DNA from: Rhizobium sp. RCAM05350
Lineage (GTDB): Bacteria > Pseudomonadota > Alphaproteobacteria > Rhizobiales > Rhizobiaceae
Direction of reading: 5' to 3'
DNA: 64,000 nucleotides
NCBI GenBank assembly: GCA_024426085.1
Contig: CP087974.1
Location: 124,001 to 188,000, forward strand
Made by a program: the position numbers and the translations under genes. Every line of letters begins with the position of its first letter. The first letter of the stretch is position 1. The notes under the pieces are model-generated. The model had not been told where the DNA came from. It ran no database searches and worked only from the letters and a program-made list of their open reading frames with translations. This document shows positions 59,988-64,000 of the stretch, in pieces.

Positions 59988-60391
59988 TGGCGACACAGCA
60001 ACTCACCAAGAACCAGTCGCTGGTCCTCGACACGCTCCATCATGCGGAGGGGCCGCTCAGCGCCTATACCATTCTCGACAAGCTGCGCGATCACGGGTTT
60101 CGCGCGCCGCTGCAGGTCTACCGGGCGCTCGACAAGCTGTTGGAGTTCGGCTTGATCCACCGGCTCGAAAGCATGAATTCATTCGTCGCCTGTGCCCATC
60201 CGGATCATCACCATCACCATGATCACGGCGTCACGGCCTTTGCCATCTGCGAGGATTGCGGCCAGGTGACCGAGATGCACGATGAGGCCATGGAAGAGCG
60301 CTTGTCGGTTCTCGCCAGCAAGCAGCATTTCAAGACCGAAAAAACCACGATCGAGATTCGCGGCCATTGCCAGAACTGCACCGTTGAATAG
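59987..60391 (+). CDS. zur: Zinc uptake regulator Zur (Fur family)
   Basis: Zinc-dependent repressor of the Fur family, expected to bind the palindromes at 57067, 58158 and 58181. It has 134 residues and is intact. The N-terminal winged helix is LDTLHHAEGPLSAYTILDKL...RAPLQVYRALDKLLEFG. Metal-binding residues are in ACAHPDHHHHHDHGVTAFAI, the structural zinc Cys pair in CEDCGQVTE and a second pair in RGHCQNCTVE. It is co-transcribed with znuC-znuB, so it is auto-repressed. Confidence 0.95.
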   Translation: MATQQLTKNQSLVLDTLHHAEGPLSAYTILDKLRDHGFRAPLQVYRALDKLLEFGLIHRLESMNSFVACAHPDHHHHHDHGVTAFAICEDCGQVTEMHDEAMEERLSVLASKQHFKTEKTTIEIRGHCQNCTVE

Positions 60392-60460
60392 TCTGGCCGA
60401 CGCCCAGGCCAGCTTTGTGCCAGCGGGTGGTGAAACATCCCAATCCCTCAAGGTTTAACC

Positions 60461-62834
60461 GTGAACAATCAACTGTCTGCAACCGATTTCCTGTTCTCGG
60501 CCCATAGCCACAGTCATGCTCACATTCATGAGCAGGACATGGCCGACACGGCGATCGATCCGGTCTGCGGCATGACCGTCAAGATCAACGCCGGCAAGCC
60601 GAGCCTGGATTATCAGGGCACCACCTATCATTTCTGCAGCCAGCGCTGCCACGGCCGCTTTGGCGCCGATCCCTGGTTCTTCCTGTCGGGCCATGCGAAG
60701 AACAAGCCGAAAGTCGCCAGCAAGGCGACGCTCTATACCTGCCCGATGGATTCTGAAATTGTCCGCGATACGCCAGGCCCATGCCCGATCTGCGGCATGG
60801 CTCTGGAGCCCATGGGTGCTCCGGTGGAAGGGCCGAACCATGAACTCGTCGATTTCACCCGTCGGTTCTGGGTGAGCCTGATCTGCGCGGTGCCGCTGGT
60901 CATCCTGTCCATGGGGCCGATGCTGGGCCTGCCGATCCGCGACTGGATTGGCGGAAGGCTGGCGACCTATCTCGAACTGATCCTCGCGACGCCAGTAGTT
61001 CTCTGGGCCGCAAAACCCTTCTTCGAGCGCGGCTGGGTTTCGGTGCGCACCGGCCATTACAATATGTGGACGCTGATCATGCTCGGCGTCGGGGCCGCCT
61101 ATCTCTACAGCGTTGTCGCCACACTGTTTCCGGGGCTCTTTCCGATGGAGTTCGGCGGCCATCACGGCGATGTCTCCGTCTATTTCGAGGCTGCGACGGT
61201 GATCATCGCACTGGTGTTCGTCGGCCGATCCTTGAGCTTCGAGCCCGCGAACGCACTGGCGATGCGATCCGGGCGTTGATGAACCTTGCACCGAAGACCG
61301 CCCGCCGCATCCAGCCGGATGGAACCGAACAGGACGCGCCGCTGGAAAATATTCTTTCCGGAGACCGCGTCCGCGTTCGGCCGGGCGAGGCCGTGCCGGT
61401 CGATGGTATCGTCACCGAGGGGCGATCCAGCGTCGATGAAAGCCTGATTACCGGCGAACCGTTGCCGGTGGAGAAGACCGAAGGAGCGCAAGTGACCGGC
61501 GGCACGGTCAACCGCAACGGGACGCTGGTCGTGCGGGCGCAGAAGGTCGGTAGCGACAGCGTTCTTTCACAGATCGTCGAGATGGTCGCCTCGGCCCAGC
61601 GCTCGCGAGCGCCGATCCAGAAGCTTGCCGATCGCGTCACCGGCTGGTTCGTGCCGGCGGTGGTCATTATCGCGGTGCTGGCCTTCGTGGCCTGGATACT
61701 GCTTGGGCCGCAGCCGTCCTTCATCTACGGTCTCGTGGCGGCTGTCTCTGTGCTGATCATTGCCTGCCCCTGTGCGCTTGGGCTGGCAACGCCGATCTCG
61801 ATCATGACGGCGACGGGCAGGGGCGCGCAGTCCGGTGTCCTTATTCGCGAGGCCGCAGCGCTTGAGCGTCTTGCCGCCGTCGATACGCTGATCGTCGACA
61901 AGACCGGCACCTTGACTGGAGGCAAGCCGCGCCTGACCGATGTGCTGGTCCACCCCGCTTTCCCCGAAAACAGGTTGCTGATGCTGGCGGCGTCGCTTGA
62001 ACGCGCGTCGGAACATCCGCTCGCCGAAGCCATCGTTGCGGGTGCCAAGGCGCGGGATGTGTCGCTGACGACGGTTACTGATTTCGAGGCGATCAACGGC
62101 AAGGGCGTTTCCGGGCGCGTGGATGGCGAAATGGTGATGGCCGGGAATGCCGTGATGATGGCAGAGGCGGCGATCGACATAACCAGCTTTGCAGGCCATG
62201 CGGAGAGCCTGCGCCAGAATGGCCGCACGGCGCTTTACGTCGCAGTCAACGGTCAGCCTGCCGGTCTCCTGGCGTTGGCAGATGAAATCAAGATCAACGC
62301 GGCAGAAGGATCCGCGCACTGCACGCAGACGGCATCCGCATCGTCATGGCGACCGGCGACAATGCCGTCACGGCCCAAGCTGTCGCAAAGGTACTCGGGA
62401 TCGATGAGGTCGCTGCGGATCAGTTGCCGGAGGCAAAGAAGGCCTTGGTCGAACGTCTGAAGGCCGAGGGCCGTGTCGTCGCCATGGCGGGTGACGGTAT
62501 CAATGACGCTCCGGCGCTCGCAGCGGCCGATGTCGGCATCGCCATGGGCACCGGCGCCGATGTCGCGCTGGAAAGCGCCGGCGTCACGCTGTTGAAGGGT
62601 GATCTGTCGGGCATCGTGCGGGCGCGGGCTTTATCGAAAGCGACACTGTCGAACATCCGCCAGAACCTGTTCTTCGCCTTTGGCTACAATGCCATCGGCG
62701 TGCCGATTGCAGCCGGTCTGCTCTATCCGCTGACCGGCTCGCTGCTGTCGCCAATGCTGGCCGCAGCCGCAATGAGCCTGTCGTCGGTGTCCGTCGTTGC
62801 AAACGCATTGCGGCTGAAGCGGCTGAAGCTTTGA
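60461..62834 (+). CDS. Copper-type P1B ATPase with N-terminal YHS and Cys-rich metal-binding domains (two frameshifts)
   Basis: Inner-membrane heavy-metal-exporting P-type ATPase, Cu+/Ag+ type by its membrane motif [11 protein letters not shown]. The start is GTG 60461 after AAGG. N-terminal order: a His-rich stretch ([12 protein letters not shown]), a YHS domain ([28 protein letters not shown]) and a heavy-metal-binding domain ([20 protein letters not shown]). The catalytic site is DKTGTLTGG, and the hinge motif is [19 protein letters not shown]. Breaks are near 61227 (one G missing, restoring [17 protein letters not shown]) and near 62308 (GGATCC for GGGATCC, restoring [20 protein letters not shown]). 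The restored length is about 792 residues. It lies 69 bases after zur; no Zur or CueR box was seen directly upstream. Confidence 0.92.
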
Positions 62835-62840
62835 CGGCTT

Positions 62841-63371
62841 CTATTTGATAACCGAAAGGCTTGTCGCAAACAGCTGCCATTTTTTGATGTAGCCATCAGC
62901 CGATTTTTTCAACCCGGCGACGGCTGCCTCATCGAGCAGACGAATGGCCTTTGCCGGGGCACCGACGATCAGCGAGTTGTCGGGGAAGACCTTGCCTTCC
63001 GTCACCAGCGCGTTGGCGCCGACCAGGCAGTTGTTGCCGATCACGGCGCCGTTCAGGATCGTCGCACCCATACCGACAAGCGAATTGTCGCCAATCGTAC
63101 AGCCATGCACGATGGCACGGTGCCCGATGGTACAGCCTTCGCCGATGGTGACGGGAAGGCCGGGGTCGACATGAATGACCACGCCTTCCTGGATATTGGT
63201 CCGGGCGCCGATGCGGATCGGCTCGTTGTCGCCGCGCAGCACCGCGCCGAACCAGATCCCGACGTCCTCGCCCAGTTCGACTTTTCCAATGACATGCGCA
63301 TCGGGTGCAATCCAGTAACGGCCTTCCGGTGGCACGGCCGGTCGTGCCGGGCCAAGAGCATAAAGCGGCAT
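62841..63371 (-). CDS. Gamma-carbonic-anhydrase-like hexapeptide-repeat protein
   Basis: Left-handed beta-helix protein of the gamma-carbonic anhydrase (PaaY/CaiE/YrdA) group. The 176-residue frame is intact. Hexapeptide repeats run through the middle (IGARTNIQEGVVIHVDPG, IGEGCTIGHRAIVHGCTIGD). His residues in VIHVD, IGHRA and IVHGC occupy the metal-ligand positions. The start gives MPLYALGPARPAVPPEGRYW. Carbonic anhydrase activity is possible but many members lack it. Its neighbour is a fumarylacetoacetate hydrolase on the same strand, 12 bases upstream. Confidence 0.9.
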   Translation of the reverse strand: MPLYALGPARPAVPPEGRYWIAPDAHVIGKVELGEDVGIWFGAVLRGDNEPIRIGARTNIQEGVVIHVDPGLPVTIGEGCTIGHRAIVHGCTIGDNSLVGMGATILNGAVIGNNCLVGANALVTEGKVFPDNSLIVGAPAKAIRLLDEAAVAGLKKSADGYIKKWQLFATSLSVIK

Positions 63372-63383
63372 GGTTATTTCCCC

Positions 63384-64000
63384 TCAAACGACCGTGACGG
63401 TCGGCGTTGCAACGCCATCGATACCGCAGGACACCACGTCGCCGCGCAACACCGGGCCGACACCCGAAGGCGTACCGCTCATGATGACGTCGCCGACTGC
63501 CAGCGTGAATAGCTTCGACAGTTCGGCGATGATTTCCGGCACCTTCCAGATCATCTGGTTGAGATCGCCTTGCTGTTTCGCTTCACCATTGATCTTCAGC
63601 CAGATATTGCCGTCCACCGGATGTTCGATCGCCTGCGCCGGCAAGATCTGCGAAATGGGCGCCGAATTTCCGAAAGCCTTTGCCGCCGTCCAGGGTTTGC
63701 CGGCGGCTTTTGCCTGCGCCTGCAGGTCGCGGCGGGTGAAGTCGATACCAACGGCATAGCCATAGACGCAGTCAAGCGCGTCCCCGGCGCCAATAGCATC
63801 GCCGCCCTGTTTCAGTGGGACAACCAGTTCGACCTCATGGTGTACGTCGGTCGGCAGCGGCGGATAGGGGAACTCCGCAGCGTGCCTGAGGTTGTCAGGA
63901 TTTTTCTGAAAAAGAAGGGCGTTTCGCGGTTCGGATCATGGCCCATCTCGATGGCATGGGCAGCATAGTTAGGCCCGACGCAGTAGACGCGGCGGACCGT
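63384..64000 (-). CDS. Fumarylacetoacetate hydrolase family protein, 5' end cut by window edge (one frameshift)
   Basis: Metal-dependent hydrolase/decarboxylase-type protein (FAH superfamily, YcgM/acylpyruvase-like). The frame is open from base 64000, reading [20 protein letters not shown], so only a few N-terminal residues are missing. One base is missing near 63906-63909, restoring [20 protein letters not shown]. The core motifs are [14 protein letters not shown] (metal-binding Glu), [20 protein letters not shown] and [19 protein letters not shown]. It ends [10 protein letters not shown]. It is probably co-transcribed with the gamma-carbonic-anhydrase-like gene. The substrate is unknown. 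Confidence 0.88.

Overview
This 64 kb window is chromosomal DNA from an alphaproteobacterium, almost certainly of the family Rhizobiaceae (Rhizobium/Agrobacterium group). The evidence is a complete acpXL-fabZXL-fabF2XL-fabF1XL-fabXL-lpxXL cluster for the very-long-chain fatty acid of rhizobial lipid A, an aerobic (CobN/CobO type) cobalamin pathway laid out as in rhizobia, Zur-type boxes around znuA/znuCB-zur, high GC codon use and many GTG/TTG starts. No rRNA, tRNA, CRISPR array, phage gene or insertion sequence was recognised.

Layout. 1-2.0 kb: glycine betaine/choline-type ABC transporter (permease cut by the window edge, plus binding protein). 3.2-20 kb: cobalamin biosynthesis in three groups: cobQ alone; cobP-cobW-cobN-cobO behind a large B12 riboswitch (6.57-6.94 kb); and cobE-cobA-cobB-cobC-cobD. 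Between them lie a ClC channel, a TauE-type permease and two small proteins. 20-22.7 kb: an L,D-transpeptidase, a quinone-oxidoreductase-like dehydrogenase and its divergent LysR regulator. 22.8-28.3 kb: the VLCFA-lipid A operon. 28.7-31 kb: a PAS protein and three small minus-strand genes (VOC, SRPBCC, AraC). 31.3-32.8 kb: gnd. 32.9-45 kb: a probable beta-mannoside utilisation locus (LacI regulator, sugar ABC transporter, GH2 beta-mannosidase, D-lyxose-isomerase-like cupin, TIM-barrel isomerase, Gfo/Idh/MocA oxidoreductase, aldo-keto reductase). 45.4-49.2 kb: sulfate ABC transporter sbp-cysT-cysW-cysA. 49.7-53.3 kb: TRAP transporter dctP and dctQ-small ORF-dctM. 53.6-55.3 kb: GH43 beta-xylosidase; then an RcnB-like periplasmic protein. 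55.8-60.4 kb: zinc regulon (CobW-type GTPase, znuA, znuC, znuB, zur). 60.5-64 kb: copper-type P1B ATPase, gamma-carbonic-anhydrase-like protein and a fumarylacetoacetate-hydrolase-family protein cut by the window edge.

A dominant property of this sequence is about 59 apparent frameshifts, roughly one per kilobase of coding DNA, spread over almost every gene including housekeeping ones (gnd, acpXL). The reading frame can be restored in each case by a one- or two-base change. Two local signatures recur: an extra T between C and G (for example TTCGA read as TTCTGA), and loss of one GC/CG unit at GCGC. I treat these as systematic sequencing or assembly errors. Genes are annotated over their restored extents, and the repair points are given. 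Where one gene needed several repairs, its exact protein sequence is uncertain.

The main points beyond routine annotation are: the indel signature; a B12 riboswitch with very long variable loops followed by a 32-codon ORF with a strong ribosome-binding site; a degenerate riboswitch-like stretch before cobE; a 28-codon ORF that bridges dctQ and dctM with ATGA overlaps on both sides; a hidden His-rich C-terminus of ZnuC; and several unassigned palindromes at regulatory positions.
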